Source: Diorhabda sublineata (taxonomy: Eukaryota > Arthropoda > Insecta > Coleoptera > Chrysomelidae). Taken from it: a stretch of DNA of 64,000 bases. Where the stretch lies: positions 23,479,572 to 23,543,571 of the forward strand of contig NC_079485.1 in NCBI RefSeq assembly GCF_026230105.1, given 5' to 3'. Under the pieces are notes generated by a model. That model was not told the DNA's origin, ran no database searches, and saw only the letters and a program-made list of their open reading frames with translations. How positions within the stretch are numbered: the stretch's first letter is position 1; each line of letters starts with the position of its first letter. The position numbers were made by a program, and so were the translations under genes. Below, piece by piece: positions 1 through 11,038 of this stretch.

Positions 1-269
1 GAACCGTTTCAATAAATTCCAACAAATGGTAAAAATATAAATAACTGACTAAGGAACTGCACAATTATTTACATTTTAATAAAATATGCTTACTTGTTAC
101 TTCACACTTCGCTAAAGACATAATTATTATGAATATATTTGAAGACAAAAATTTATTACGGTGGCAAATAAATATATTTTTCATATTTATTAGAAAATAC
201 AAAACAGAGGATTTTGAAAGAAACAGAATATGTAATTTTATAATGTGCTTTTAAACCTAATAACAAAAA
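1..269. other. AT-rich, nothing recognised
   Basis: This is AT-rich sequence downstream (minus sense) of the piggyBac-like remnant. I could not extend the transposase reading frame into it and saw no other gene or signal. Confidence 0.5.
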
Positions 270-971
270 ATAAATCTTTTATAAATTTCAACAGGGTAAC
301 AAGCAGAATACTGCTGATTAGTATATCCAAACAATAGATGTATTGGAGCCAGATTATCAATTTTTCTCCTTTCTTCTCTGTAGTCACTTATCATAAAACC
401 TTAAGGCCTCGCAACAAAGTGTGAAATCGTCTTTCAGACATTACAGCAGTGAAAAATTCTGGAGCAGTTCCATCACTTTTCCAAAAGTTGAACGTATGTA
501 TATGATGACTTCTGCCGACACCTGCTATGTACAAAACACCAATAAACGCATTTATCTCATCTTAATCTGTGAGAAGGCGATACCCTTCCCATTTCTAAAT
601 GTTTTTTAGCTTCTGATTTGTATGAGTCACAATATCGTCAATCGGTGGAAAATAATTTCCAGCAATACAAATTCGTGGTGGCATTTTTACTAGCTCCTGC
701 CAATTTTGTTATAATATTTGCTTGTGCATTTCAGGCCATTCCATTCCATTTTCACCAACCATTATTGGAACTCTACCACTCATATTTGCAACATTCAAAA
801 TTTCTCATTTGACTGTTCACTATCGGTATTTTTATTTACATGAACTGAAGGAGCTTCGTCAACGTCACCATCTGAATCCACTGCTTCTTCACCATCAAAC
901 CATTTGAGAAGCTGCTGTTCCGTTTTGGGATCCATACTCTGCATAACAAAATCCATACGTAAAGAAGACAT
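270..971 (-). pseudogene. piggyBac-like transposase remnant (N-terminal part)
   Basis: This is a broken piggyBac-family transposase; such enzymes cut and paste at TTAA sites in the nucleus. Reading the minus strand from about 971, an acidic N-terminus contains MDPKTEQQLLKWFDG and NTDSEQSNE, typical of the leader of these proteins. After a degenerate stretch (about 600-795), positions 557 to 397 read EINAFIGVLYIAGVGR, then FWKSDGTAPEFF and MSERRFHTLLRGLK, which matches the start of the DDE_Tnp_1_7 domain. A one-base frameshift follows, and the next frame gives YREERRKIDNLAPI down to about 270. The catalytic aspartates and the cysteine-rich tail are absent. Family members are usually 550-600 residues, so less than half remains. 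An in-frame open stretch continues upstream to 1073 but has no family character. Confidence 0.8.
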
Positions 972-1061
972 ATGGAAATAAAACCCGAATAGTAATGTTA
1001 TAAAAAAATAAAGCAGCTTACATGATATTTCGCGCTGACGTACTTGGTCGCGTCGGTAGAA

Positions 1062-1263
1062 TTTTTCTAACAAAAGTTAATACGTTAATGATAGCGTGTT
1101 AGATTTCATCTAACAAACATCATCACCTCACTGTAGACAACGTTGAACTGAGAGGCGCTACACGGTTAACACTGGCCTTGAGGCATTTCTGCGGCAGAGC
1201 TATACTGAAAAATTTCTAGGATATCTATATAGGATAATCATAAAAAGTTAGATTTTTTCTAAC
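1062..1263. repeat. Repeated TGTTAGA palindromes
   Basis: Two short perfect palindromes share the arm GTTAGA: one at 1097-1115 (TGTTAGA, loop, TCTAACA) and one at 1247-1263 (GTTAGA, T-rich loop, TCTAAC). A third single arm (TCTAACA) sits at about 1067. They lie just upstream of the piggyBac-like coding remnant, where a 5' subterminal region would be. They may be transposase-binding repeats of that element, but this is inference. Confidence 0.45.
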
Positions 1264-1269
1264 AACGCG

Positions 1270-3926
1270 ACCGCCCCTAGATAAGAGACTCTCTCCACTT
1301 AATATATATATTTAACCTCAAAGAGGGATAACTCCTTGAAATGTTATGTCATTTGTATTCAATTAGCATTGAAATATTTTATGCTATCAATTTTTATTCC
1401 TTAGAAAGTCGAACCGAATGTATTTAACTTGTTTTAGAATATTTCGAATTGATTCATTTTGAAAATTACACGTCACATGAACTGTATTTACTTTTAAATA
1501 TCAGGAACCATAGGCTAAAATATTCTAGAACAAATGAAATGACGAGTTAAGACGTGAGACGTTTTGAAAATGATGTTGTCCTCTCTGAAAACAAAAGGCA
1601 ATTCAGAAATGGTATTCTGTTGTGAAAGTTTAAACAATGATTATTCACAGTAATTTTATGATTTTGTCCAATGATGTTTCATCACAATAAGAAAGAGCGA
1701 CAGTTGAAAATGTAGGATTTAAAAGGGCATCATAGCCCAGTCAAAAGAGGGTCAAACTTAGAATTAGACATAATAAGTTACAAACTCGTATAGACTTATA
1801 TTCGCGTTTCAAATGTTATCTCTAAATTCCTTCATCTCGCTAATATCTCGTTTTTTATGGTTGTGATAAATTCATCAAGAAAATTTTAGAGAATGAATTT
1901 TTCTAAGAGTTATGTTTTTCTTATTTAATTATACGGTTTCTATCCGTAGAGTGAATTAATAAACACTGTCTCTTACGTTCTTAATCTATTTGAACACTAT
2001 ACATACACTTAACTAACTTATCATAATTCACTTAACACTTACACTTAACTAACTTAACTAATTTATTCAAATTCTTCGATTACTTCATATTTCGCTCTGT
2101 TCACTATGCCAACTCTTTATATATCACACTAAAAGTTGTAAAAGTTCTAGAGAATAAAGAAACAAAACAAATAAATAAATAAACCTTCCTAGAAATTATT
2201 CGAAAGATAAAATGTAAATAAACCGCCTGATATTATAAAAACATATATAAAACACAAATCAAACGGATTCCGGGTATTCCCAATGTACATCAAAGGCGCC
2301 ACATTCTGCCAAATTTTAGAATTCCAATGCATCTAGACAGGACCGGCTCCTTTAATTTCTTGAAAGCTGATTTTAGTACAAAATATGCAGATATTAATTT
2401 CTTAGATAAAAAGGCGATATGTAACGCTCATTTCATATTTTAAAACATTAATTTATGTTGTATTTAGGTAAGCGTGTCCAAAATTTTGGAACAATTGATA
2501 TAGAGAATTTTTTATAATATAATGCAAATAGCATAGGAACCAACGAAGCGAGATATTTCCAGAAGACTACTTTCGTTACCTGTAATGTTGATTGGTTGAA
2601 GATTAGGACAACTTTGAGAAAATCAAAAAGAAGATTTATAGTTTCAAGTTTATAGTTGACTGTTTATCATACCGAGGTGTAATATGACTGGACTAATAGG
2701 GGATTAAGTCTGCCAAACTGTAATTTTAATGAGCTATTAATAAATTATAGCAACAGGCGGAGCAAACAATGATGTCTATTGTTCTTGCATTAACTCAAAT
2801 AGCATCTTGCTTTGACATAATAATAAAATTAGAGCTAACAGGGTAATTGAATTTATCTGAAGATTATTGATATCATTCGATGAATTGTATTTTATTTTTA
2901 GAACGAAGAGGGTACTTAACAGTTAGATTGGCATTCATAGAAAAAAATAGAGGCACCGTAGGAGTTCATATAAATATGATTTTTCAATCAGAAGGATAAG
3001 AATATTTTTCACACTCTATAATATAATGGATGAATAAAATAAAATAGTTTCAACTCTCCAGCTGCTCAATTGTTTTTGACATATTTCTTAGTGTTACAAC
3101 GGAATTCAGTATCCATTAAAACATTGTGCAATTTTCTTGTTTTTTTTAACAATCATCAAATAACGTTTGAACTATTCAGGCTCTTTCAAGTTTTCTGGAA
3201 ACTTTTATCTCCGTCTTTCACAGTATGACACTTATTTGCATATCACCATGAGCCGTTTCAGAGTACAAGATTTTTAAAAAATATCCGGAAGAAAACTAAA
3301 TGACTAATTTATTTATTTCCATAAATGATCGATTAATTTTCTGCAAGGGGTTGAAAATAATTTTATCGAATGACGAAACATTCGAATCTAGAGTATTATG
3401 AGAATATGAAAAAGTAGAAACTTAAAAATGCTGTGACTTCCTAAAACAAAATGTACAAAACCTATTTGGACGCATATCATAATATTTATAGAAATTTCAA
3501 GCTCAAGAAAAGCAATGCTGTGTTTCCTTAGTTGATTCCAATTGGTTCAAGTTCAAAATATTGTTTTTAAATATTGTCAAAAGTAAGTTTTTTTGTAAAT
3601 TTGACGATTCTCATTAATTAAGTATCTGTTCAATGATTGATTTGTGATCAATTCCTTTTTGTTTTCGGATATATAGTGTTGGATATTCGGTAAATTTACC
3701 AACTTGTATTTGCGACTCATCAAGAGTAACAATTTTTGAATTGTTAAATACATAGTTCCAACTAAATTATTTAGGCAGAGGTTTCCTCGCTTTTCCTATC
3801 CAGTTGTTACTCAAATTTTGTGCAGCTGTGATGCAAGTGAACTTAAAAAAATAAACTATTCAGATCCAGAATAAATTAGTTCATCTAATTCAACATTACT
3901 CATAGAAATTGATTTTAAGTTTCCTA
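1270..3926. other. AT-rich intergenic or intronic DNA
   Basis: About 2.6 kb with no supported gene. A slightly GC-richer patch at 2265-2370 was translated in all frames and not recognised. I saw no terminal inverted repeats or splice-bounded open frame. Confidence 0.5.
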
Positions 3927-4420
3927 TGAACATGCAGGATTCACACAAGTAGGTCAAAAATAATTCACATCTACGCAATTCAACAATTTGTAGAAAAAAA
4001 AAGTCAGAAACAGAAATGTACAGCTAACATTTATCTACCTAAGGAGTGCTTATAATTGAGACATAAGACAAGAATATAATGCAAGCAATGATAGATCTAT
4101 ATAACGGAAACTCAACGGTTTTGTACCAACTAAAGGATTAAAATTTTCATATAATATACCCTAAAACATTGGAAGAAGAAGTGCGGGAACATGAGAATTT
4201 CAATTAAAAATGAATATTAAATTTTGCGAACGAATAAGTAATCATAGCACAGAATAAGGAGAATTCGGGTTATATGGTGAAGAGATTAAAGGAGAAGTAA
4301 GAGAAAGAAGAATTTATAATGAATTTTGAAAAAACAGAATATCTTGCAATCAAGGATAAAAGAGTGAATAACCTAAAAGTAGGTGAAATTTTGTAAATAG
4401 GGACATGACCATTCAGTAAT
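3927..4420 (+). pseudogene. LINE reverse transcriptase fragment
   Basis: This is a short decayed piece of a non-LTR retrotransposon polymerase. Near the start, EHAGFT is followed by KIIHIYAIQQFVEKK, which matches the conserved stretch around motif A (DHIFAIQQLVEK in relatives). One base-shift later, VQLTFIYLRSAYN corresponds to the motif A region. Further on, MQAMIDLYNG, then VIIAQNKENSGYMVKRLKEK and NFEKTEYLAIKD match the segment just after the catalytic FADD box and the LNFEKTEYL box. The FADD box itself is destroyed (FANE and a stop). Several frameshifts and an internal deletion of the palm domain are evident. No 5' or 3' end of the element is visible, so it is an internal fragment. Confidence 0.75.
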
Positions 4421-5655
4421 GAAATCTCATACAATCATAAAATTAATATTGAGTTTCAAGTTATAAATTTTGTGACGCTCCAATATTTTGAACTTAGTAT
4501 TTAGTTGGAATTCAATATAATTTGATCAATGTGTTTGATTCAGTGAAGCTGCTATAATTTCAATATAACCTATAAAAAGGCAATTTTCTGTTTTTTTCAA
4601 CTTGTGCCAAGTTCGTGCTCCAGCAACAATTGTTGGGTACGTGTTCTTAATAGATTCTGGTTTCTGTGACCAGAGCCCAAATTAGGATTTTTTCAGTAGT
4701 TTTCACCAACAATTATAGGAGAGTTTTCAAGAGATGCCTACACTTATTCCAGTTAGCAAACATAAATTTATCTGTTGCGTAATTTGAATAAGCTCTTCTC
4801 ACGCATTGTTGAATCAGATGGGTATCCTGTCTAACTGGTGCTTTTATACCACACGTTTAGAGTTGATTCAAATTGGTCTTATATTTTGCATTGAAACAGT
4901 GAAGCTTGGTTTATCTAATTTGACCTCGGATGTTGTTTACATAGTTGAAAAGATGACAATACATATCTAATTGACAGAGTTATTTTTACATTTTAGATTC
5001 AAAGTAAAGGTAGAATTACAAATATCTCAACTGTGTAAAATAGCAAAAGTTATCAATTGTTACGGATTTGTACTGTTTGTTTTGATAATTTATTCGTTGT
5101 TATTTCTGTATATATGTACTGTTTCGCAATAATGCAGTCGATTTTTTATTAACAACCCTATAATTTCTTTCAAAATCATCTGTTGTTTACATACATTCTA
5201 TTTTATCTATTAATTTTTACAATATACGATAAACATAAGAACAACTAATAAGTTATATTGAGTAATCGGCAAAATCTTTTGGCTATAGAAAAAGGAAAAA
5301 AGTAATTTAAGTAATTAGTGCATCGTAAATCTATTTCTAAACCAAACAACGGACCCACTAAAGTAAGGGTTCACTGATTCTCACATAAATGGTTTCGTGA
5401 ATGAGAATAAAAAACGGCCTGTTCTATATTTTCTGCAATTTCGAAAGTCTACTGCAGATACCTGCGATAAATAGTAGCCGTACCTACGGTTCAAGTAACT
5501 TTTGAATTAAACCGACTGTATGAGCATTTTTTGAAATATATTTATGGCTTGAATGAGAACAGGTCCTTTTTAAAAATCAATTCAATAACTGCAATTTATT
5601 CCTATTTAGTGCTTGTAAGAAATACGCTTTCCACTTTTATTCTAAGTTATTCTAA
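4421..5655. other. AT-rich, nothing recognised
   Basis: No supported gene. A minus-strand open stretch around 4690-4860 was translated and not recognised. The segment 5330-5640 flanks the 3' side of the mariner-like relic and carries no coding signal. Confidence 0.45.
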
Positions 5656-5659
5656 TTAG

Positions 5660-6100
5660 TTAGTCGTGAAATATACGGAATATTTGAGGGATATACACGG
5701 TGTACCATAAAAAATATCCGCCCAAAATAACATAATTTTCTACAAATGAAATTAGTTGTATTGCCTGTCGTATTATTTCAATCATATCATCTCTTGTCGA
5801 AGATTTATTGATGTGAACGAGATATTTTATTCGCTCCCTTACATGAAAATTTACGCATTTGGGTTTGGTGATCTGGGTGGCCAAATAAATAAACTTCCAC
5901 GTCCTATACATCCATCAGTGTATATTTGATGCCGAACATATAGGGCATAATGTGCCGGACATCCATCATGTTGAAAAAACATATCACGACGAATGACTAA
6001 AGGTAGTCTTCTAAAAGACCATCAGACCAACAACCCTGATGTTGGATTTTGTGCATCCAACAGGGATTCCTGTCAGATCAGTAATGCTTATTAATAAATG
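5660..6100 (-). pseudogene. Mariner-like DDE transposase relic, copy 1
   Basis: The minus strand carries the C-terminal half of a mariner-like transposase of the insect type with an FxHDGxPAH motif. From about 6060 downward, SDGLLEDYL is followed after a frameshift by LPLVIRRDMFFQHDG (second catalytic Asp), CPAHYALYVR, a 9-base deletion, then IGRGSLFIWPPRSPNPNA. After another one-base shift, NFHVRERIKYLVHINKSST and RDDMIEIIRQAIQ complete the C-terminus. The expected SPDLTPMDFF segment is damaged (SPNPNA), so the third catalytic site is lost. Downstream, CACGGTGTACC at 5696 after a TA resembles the outer end of such an element. The family is normally about 350 residues; only the last third is readable. 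Confidence 0.75.
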
Positions 6101-6960
6101 ACTATTGTGCACCTCTTACGTCATTGATTATACCTAAACCAGTAGGTGTAGATCGGCGGAAAAAAATAAAATGGGAACTATTGAAAAGAAAACGAGTAGG
6201 TAGAGCAGATCTGAATAAAAAGGAACTCATGCTCTTACATACAGAAAAGCTAAGTACACTAATCTAATCTTTGTAGATAGAGGAGATTTTAGGATGGTTG
6301 ACACCAATATTTCATTGAACTTCTCGAATTGACTGGAAAGTGTACAACAGAAGTGACTACTGATCCACAAGAAGTAGACAACAGAATATGAAAAAATAAC
6401 ATCGCATTTGGGTTTGGTGATCTGGGTGGCCAAATAAATAAACTTCCACGTCCTATACATCCATCAGTGTATATTTGATCTAAAAAATGCCGAACATATA
6501 GGGCATAATGTGCCGGACATCCATCATGTTGAAAAAACATATCACGACGAATGACTAAAGGTAGTCTTCTAAAAGACCATCAGACCAACAACCCTGATGT
6601 TGGATTTTGTGCATCCAACAGGGATTCCTGTCAGATCAGTAATGCTTATTAATAAATGACTATTGTGCACCTCTTACGTCATTGATTATACCTAAACCAG
6701 TAGGTGTAGATCGGCGGAAAAAAAATAAAATGGGAACTATTGAAAAGAAAACGAGTAGGTAGAGCAGATCTGAATAAAAAGGAACTCATGCTCTTACATA
6801 CAGAAAAGCTAAGAACACTAATCTAATCTTTGTAGATAGAGGAGATTTTAGGATGGTTGACACCAATATTTCATTGAACTTCTCGAATTGACTGGAAAGT
6901 GTACAACAGAAGTGACTACTGATCCACAAGAAGTAGACAACAGAATATGAAAAAATAACA
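5854..6960. repeat. Tandem direct duplication, units 548 and 558 bp
   Basis: The block 5854-6401 is repeated almost perfectly at 6403-6960. I see only three differences: nine extra bases after TTTGAT in the second copy (about 6480), one extra A in an A-run near 6720, and a T to A change near 6813. Seven bases (CGCATTT) are shared at both breakpoints. The left breakpoint lies inside the transposase C-terminus, so copy 1 continues into the true 3' end while copy 2 is cut off. This is a segmental tandem duplication that happened after the transposon had landed and decayed. Confidence 0.93.
6403..6650 (-). pseudogene. Mariner-like DDE transposase relic, copy 2 (truncated by duplication)
   Basis: This is the duplicated copy of the relic at 5660-6100. 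Reading minus from 6540, MFFQHDGCPAHYALYVRHFL then IGRGSLFIWPPRSPNPNA is in one open frame because this copy keeps the nine bases missing from copy 1. At 6403 the frame crosses the duplication junction into unrelated sequence, so the C-terminal end is absent. This shows that copy 2 preserves the older state at the 9-base difference. Confidence 0.75.
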
Positions 6961-7500
6961 GGCCAAATAACATGTCACAATGTGTGAGAAAGATTCGCAT
7001 TGCAATGAAGCTGAATCTGATTTTAATTTTGATCTTTCATGTCAAATTCTGATTAATTTTCCTATTTGAAGAGAGAACTTTTTTAAAACTTACACAATTA
7101 ATAAAAACTATCTCTAAATACACGTGTTTATATGAATTCATCTGATTTTAATATTAATGGGCACCTGCTAGCAGATAATTATATCTCTTAATGTATATAT
7201 AATACGAGCTGTGGATACGTATTACTCAGATTGTGTCCATAACTGCTATTATTAGAAATTCGTCATGAAAATACATAGCATGAATTCAATTGTTCATCTA
7301 ATTGAAATATGAATTATACAGAAGATATTAATTTAATGAACTATCTTTATTGATTAATTCAAAACTATTATAACAATCAGATAATTTTGAGAAAGTTTAT
7401 CATTGCTCTTTTCAACATCTATAGTTGTAACAGTTTATCATACTTTTCAATTACACAAGAAAAAAGCAATATATTTGCTAACACTATTTATAATCACTAG
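6961..7500. other. AT-rich, nothing recognised
   Basis: Simple AT-rich sequence between the duplication and the LINE block. No open frame, inverted repeat or known element end was found. Confidence 0.5.
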
Positions 7501-7504
7501 CGCT

Positions 7505-7780
7505 ATAGTCTTACAGGGGGGCATCGACTTTCTCTAGCCTCGAATGCCGTCCGTTCCGATCTCTTGCAAGGACCATCCAGTTTGCTGTATCAATATTTGT
7601 AGCATCTTCAGAAACCTCGTCTCACCATCTTAGCCTTGGTCTCCATCTGCCTCTACTGCCCGTTGGTATGGTCTTAAATTTCTTTTTTGTGGGCATACTG
7701 TTGTCGATGCTTGCTGCATGTCCTGCCCATCTAAGCCTGCCAATCTTGATTGTTTTTATTATACTGTTGTCCGCCCCATA
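7505..7780 (-). pseudogene. LINE polymerase, C-terminal tail (separated part)
   Basis: On the minus strand, YGADNSIIKTIKIGRLRWAG (continuing HAASIDNSMPTKK) and GSRGRWRPRLRW match the tail of insect LINE polymerases (IKINRLRWAGHV, RGRPRLRW in relatives). It ends with ANWMVLARDRNGRHSRLEK, also typical. One stop interrupts it. It continues the polymerase at 8521-9345: there the sequence stops at FELHNLY and here it resumes at YGADN, so a second LINE has split one element. Confidence 0.85.
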
Positions 7781-7784
7781 AACC

Positions 7785-8465
7785 TGACTTCAATGCATCA
7801 ACGACCCAGGATTCGGTCCTATCTGAACATAAAATTCACCAGCACCGCAAATTCACCTGTTGACTGTTGAGGGTGGAAGCAATATGTCCTGGAATAGTCA
7901 CATGGCCGATTTAAGTAAGGCAGCTTCACAATAACTTAGAGCCCTTTTTAAGATCAAAAAACTATATATCCCGCAACAGCTTCTAATCCTCTACATGGCA
8001 CAGGTTCGTCCATCTTTTGAGTATTTCTCGAACATTTCTAGTTTGGCTCCCAAGCGTACCCTAAGAATGCTTGACTCAATATAGAAGAGAGCCTTATAGG
8101 TGACTCAGAGCTTATCACAAACTTGTACAGTGTAGAGCATAGAAGAATGGTGGTCGACCTGACTCTGTTTTATCGATACTACCACGGCAGATGCTCTTCT
8201 GAGCTGTCTAACATAATCCCGCCCAGATCAGTTTTTGCAAGATCTACTAGAAAGGCAAATGTGGCTCATGAACACCTAGTTCGCCTGCAGACGCCTAGAA
8301 CTTCGATTTATCAAAACTCCTTCCTTTGGAGAAGTGTAAGCCTGTGAAATTATAGACAAAGGCACGTATTTCTCGAACCCTACAACAGAAATTCAAGATA
8401 AATATCTACAAGCATCTCCACACGGCAAGCACCACTCTAACTAGTCGAGTGTAATAGGGTTTACC
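7785..8465 (+). pseudogene. Second LINE fragment nested inside the first
   Basis: The plus strand encodes the C-terminal part of a different LINE polymerase. From about 7890, SWNSHMADLSKAASQ, LFKIKKLYIPQQLLILY and MAQVRPSFEYFS match the thumb region of jockey- or R1-type enzymes. After stops, from 8130, VEHRRMVVDLTLFYRYYHGR, CSSELSNIIPPRSVFARSTR and NVAHEHLVRLQTPRTSIYQN follow, then NIYKHLHTAS near 8410. Two or three stops and frameshifts are present. The catalytic core is not included. The fragment lies in opposite orientation inside the older LINE, so it arrived later. Confidence 0.82.
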
Positions 8466-8520
8466 CTCTTGTGCTTCCTTTTCACATAAAAAATATATGT
8501 CTCTGTTTCCTGAACCTCTG

Positions 8521-9345
8521 TATAAGTTGTGAAGCTCAAAGTTATATCTATTTCTCCAGATGTTATTTTTCCGGATATACCCTTAAATTTTTCTCAGTAT
8601 CTTTCTCTCGATGGTCGATAGTAACATCTCATCTGTTTTTATTAGGGTTCAATTTTCTGAGCCATAGATTGAAACTGGCACAATTAACGTCTTATAGATT
8701 TTGACAGACCCGTTCTAGGTAAGTCATTTGTCAGTCCAATCCAATAACATCATTGGCAAGCATTATACGCCTTTTTACATCTCTACTTTCGTCATTACTC
8801 GGATTTACCAAGGCTCCGAAGTATATAAGCTCATTCACCTCTTCGATATTATATTCTCCAATTGTAATATTTTGGCCCACATTTCTAGCCCTGTGCACTT
8901 TCATTGAACATTGTCTCTTTTGCATTGATGTGTTATTACATATTCTCTACGCTATTCTCAAAATTTGGAATAGTTTGTTTTTTTTTCTTAGGGTTCTAGA
9001 GGTCAAGTATATGTCGTCTGCGGAGGCCAGCACCTGCGCGTCACCCTACCTCACACCTTCTGTTGTTTCGATTAGGACTGAGATATCATTCTGTATTTTG
9101 AAGTGACATACCACTTTTTACATTGTCATCTTTGTCAATTCAATTAAAGTTTTAAGTTTTTGGTATGTGTAGTTCATTCATAGCCTGGTAATGTTTCGGT
9201 CTTAGAATGTTATCATCTGCCGCCTAATTTCAAAGATAATATGGAAGGTGTCGACGTTGTAGTAGTAGCACTTTTCAAACACTGGCGTAGCATGAAATCT
9301 GGTCTGTTGTCGATTGACCAGCTCAGAATCCGCATCGGTATTGTC
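8521..9345 (-). pseudogene. LINE reverse transcriptase, main part
   Basis: This is the body of the LINE whose tail lies at 7505-7780. From about 9320 on the minus strand, STTDQI, then FEKCYYYNVDTFHIIFE, LIELTKMTM and CHFKIQNDISVL follow the finger and palm order of the RT domain. EGVR, a stop and GDA (about 9050) is the GVRQGDA box. An internal deletion joins it to LASADDI (about 9016), the catalytic box with the aromatic residue changed. GEYNIEEVNELIYFGALV, then IYKTLIVPVSIYGSE and ERKILRKI (8655 downward) complete the thumb. Stops and frameshifts are frequent, so it is dead. Relatives are about 900-1000 residues; endonuclease and N-terminal parts are absent. Confidence 0.88.
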
Positions 9346-9349
9346 CGAT

Positions 9350-10359
9350 TCTGGGTTGTGCATACGTGAATCATATAAAACCTATTAAAGATTATGATTG
9401 AGTTTACACATGTTTATTATTTTCGTAGTTACCTTCGTATTTTTGGGGACAATATAAAAGTATGGTAAAGTAATAAAGAGAATTGATGACATGAATGAAA
9501 TAACGTGATGTGAAGAGGTCCTCATAATGTTTCAATGATCCCGATCACAGATAGTGAGAAAATCTTAATTTGCATACAGAATACTTTTTTCAAATTTCGA
9601 GAAATGAGATCGATATTACTAAACAAAGATAAATGCAGAAATATATGGAATTAATACATCTCATATGTATCTCATATGTCGATAAAAAATTAGGATCAAA
9701 AATACTTACTACTTCCGATTCATAACATTGTACGAATCCTTCGCTTTTTATATGTAGCTTATATCAATAGCTATTGATCGATTACTTGGAGTCTACAGAA
9801 CATTTTCATATAAATGAATTATCTGTCGTTGAAACTAAGTTTATCCCATTTGTTATGAGGAAATATTTTCCAAGATACTAACAAAAACATATTATTCGAC
9901 AGAACCTCAATAATCTTCTTATAGAAAAAAGGGAAACTGTGCAGATATACAATTTATATTCAAATATGTTAATGGTTTGATTGATCCGTTTTACACAATT
10001 TAATCCAAAAATTATCAATATTATCATTTCACTCACTTAATAAATGCTACTACTAAAATTCATTTATATTGATAAAACGTCTGAATTTCAGGTATTTTTT
10101 ATAGAAAATAGGTAAAAATTGACGTTCCCCGCTATCTCGTTCTTTATCGAAATATTAGTCAATATTTTACCATAGATAATTGTTTTGTTTTTATGTATGT
10201 GAGATATTTAAAAAAATTCTCTTTTTTTTAGGTGACTCTGTTTCAAAAATTGTTATATCTCACGATATGTTGATGTAGTTTTAAAATTTTTTTACGTATT
10301 GATGACCTTTTAAACTATTTTCTAAATTCAACAATATAACAATTTTACAAAGTATTTGA
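9350..10359. other. AT-rich, nothing recognised
   Basis: About 1 kb of low-complexity AT-rich DNA between the LINE and the small mariner. No gene, repeat unit or element end is visible. Confidence 0.5.
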
Positions 10360-10363
10360 TATA

Positions 10364-11011
10364 CGAGGATACATTCTTAGCTTACTATAGAATCAAACAA
10401 AATTTCAATGTCAAAATATTTTATTTCTCAACATATTCTCCTCTTAATTGGATTTATTACAGCGAACCTGCAACGTCTCTAGACCTTTAAAAAAATTTCT
10501 TCTTGTTCTGCAAACCAGACCTCCACAGTTTTTATTACCTCCTCGTTGGAAGAAAATTTTCGACCTTTCAAACCTTTTTTCAGTTGAGGAAAGAGATGAT
10601 AGTCGGACGGAGTCAAATCTGGTGAATAAGAGGGGTGTTCTAGTAATTCAAACCCTAAATCACGAATTTTTAGCAACGCAGCATGAGATTTGTGTACAGG
10701 GGCGTTGCCCTGTAAAAACAAAACACCTTTGGATAGCTTTCCGTATCTTTTCGAATGTCGAATAGTAATCTTCAGTTATTACTGCACCCTAATCCAAAAA
10801 TAAATCATGATTACTCCATGGCAATCCCAAAAAACTGAAGCAAGAACTTTTACAGCAGATTTTTGTAGGCGAATATTCTTAGATCTTGGAGAACCAGAGT
10901 GTTGCCATTCCATCGATTGTTGCTTTGTTTCTGGATTGTCTGATCAAATCATGTCATGAACTGCATCGATATTTTCGGGGTCTAGGCTAACTAGATATCA
11001 ATACATCCTCG
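10364..11011 (-). mobile_element. Internally deleted mariner element (648 bp) with both ends
   Basis: Both ends carry a matching inverted repeat starting CGAGGAT, flanked by TA (10362-10363 and 11012-11013). On the minus strand a short N-terminal scrap (DPENIDAVHDMI) is joined to NPETKQQSMEWQHSG, then KSAVKVLASVFWDCHGV, GKLSKGVLFLQ, GNAPVHKSH, FELLEHPSYSPDLTPSDYHL and FSSNEEVIKTVEVWFAEQ. Mariner transposases cut and paste at TA with a D,D34D triad. Here the first Asp region is deleted, the second is changed to Gly (QGNAPVH for QDNAPAH), and the third (SPD..SD) is kept. It is half the usual 1.3 kb length, so it is a dead, MITE-sized derivative. Confidence 0.9.
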
Positions 11012-11038
11012 TATAATACACTGCCGAGCATAAAATTA

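Noticed and set aside
1275..1304. CCCTAGATAA and a nearby TTAA, resembling a piggyBac end
   Set aside because: The CCCTAGA string does not abut the TTAA in the required orientation; it faces the wrong way, so it is likely chance.
2265..2370. Possible exon in a GC-richer patch
   Set aside because: All frames contain stops or give no recognisable protein, and there are no fitting splice sites.
6227..6460. Minus open frame starting MYRTWKFIYLATQ
   Set aside because: It is an out-of-frame reading of the IGRGSLFIWPPRSP block that runs over the duplication junction.
8753..9106. Plus-strand open frame of 117 codons
   Set aside because: It is the antisense of the LINE reverse transcriptase on the minus strand, which has ordered RT motifs.
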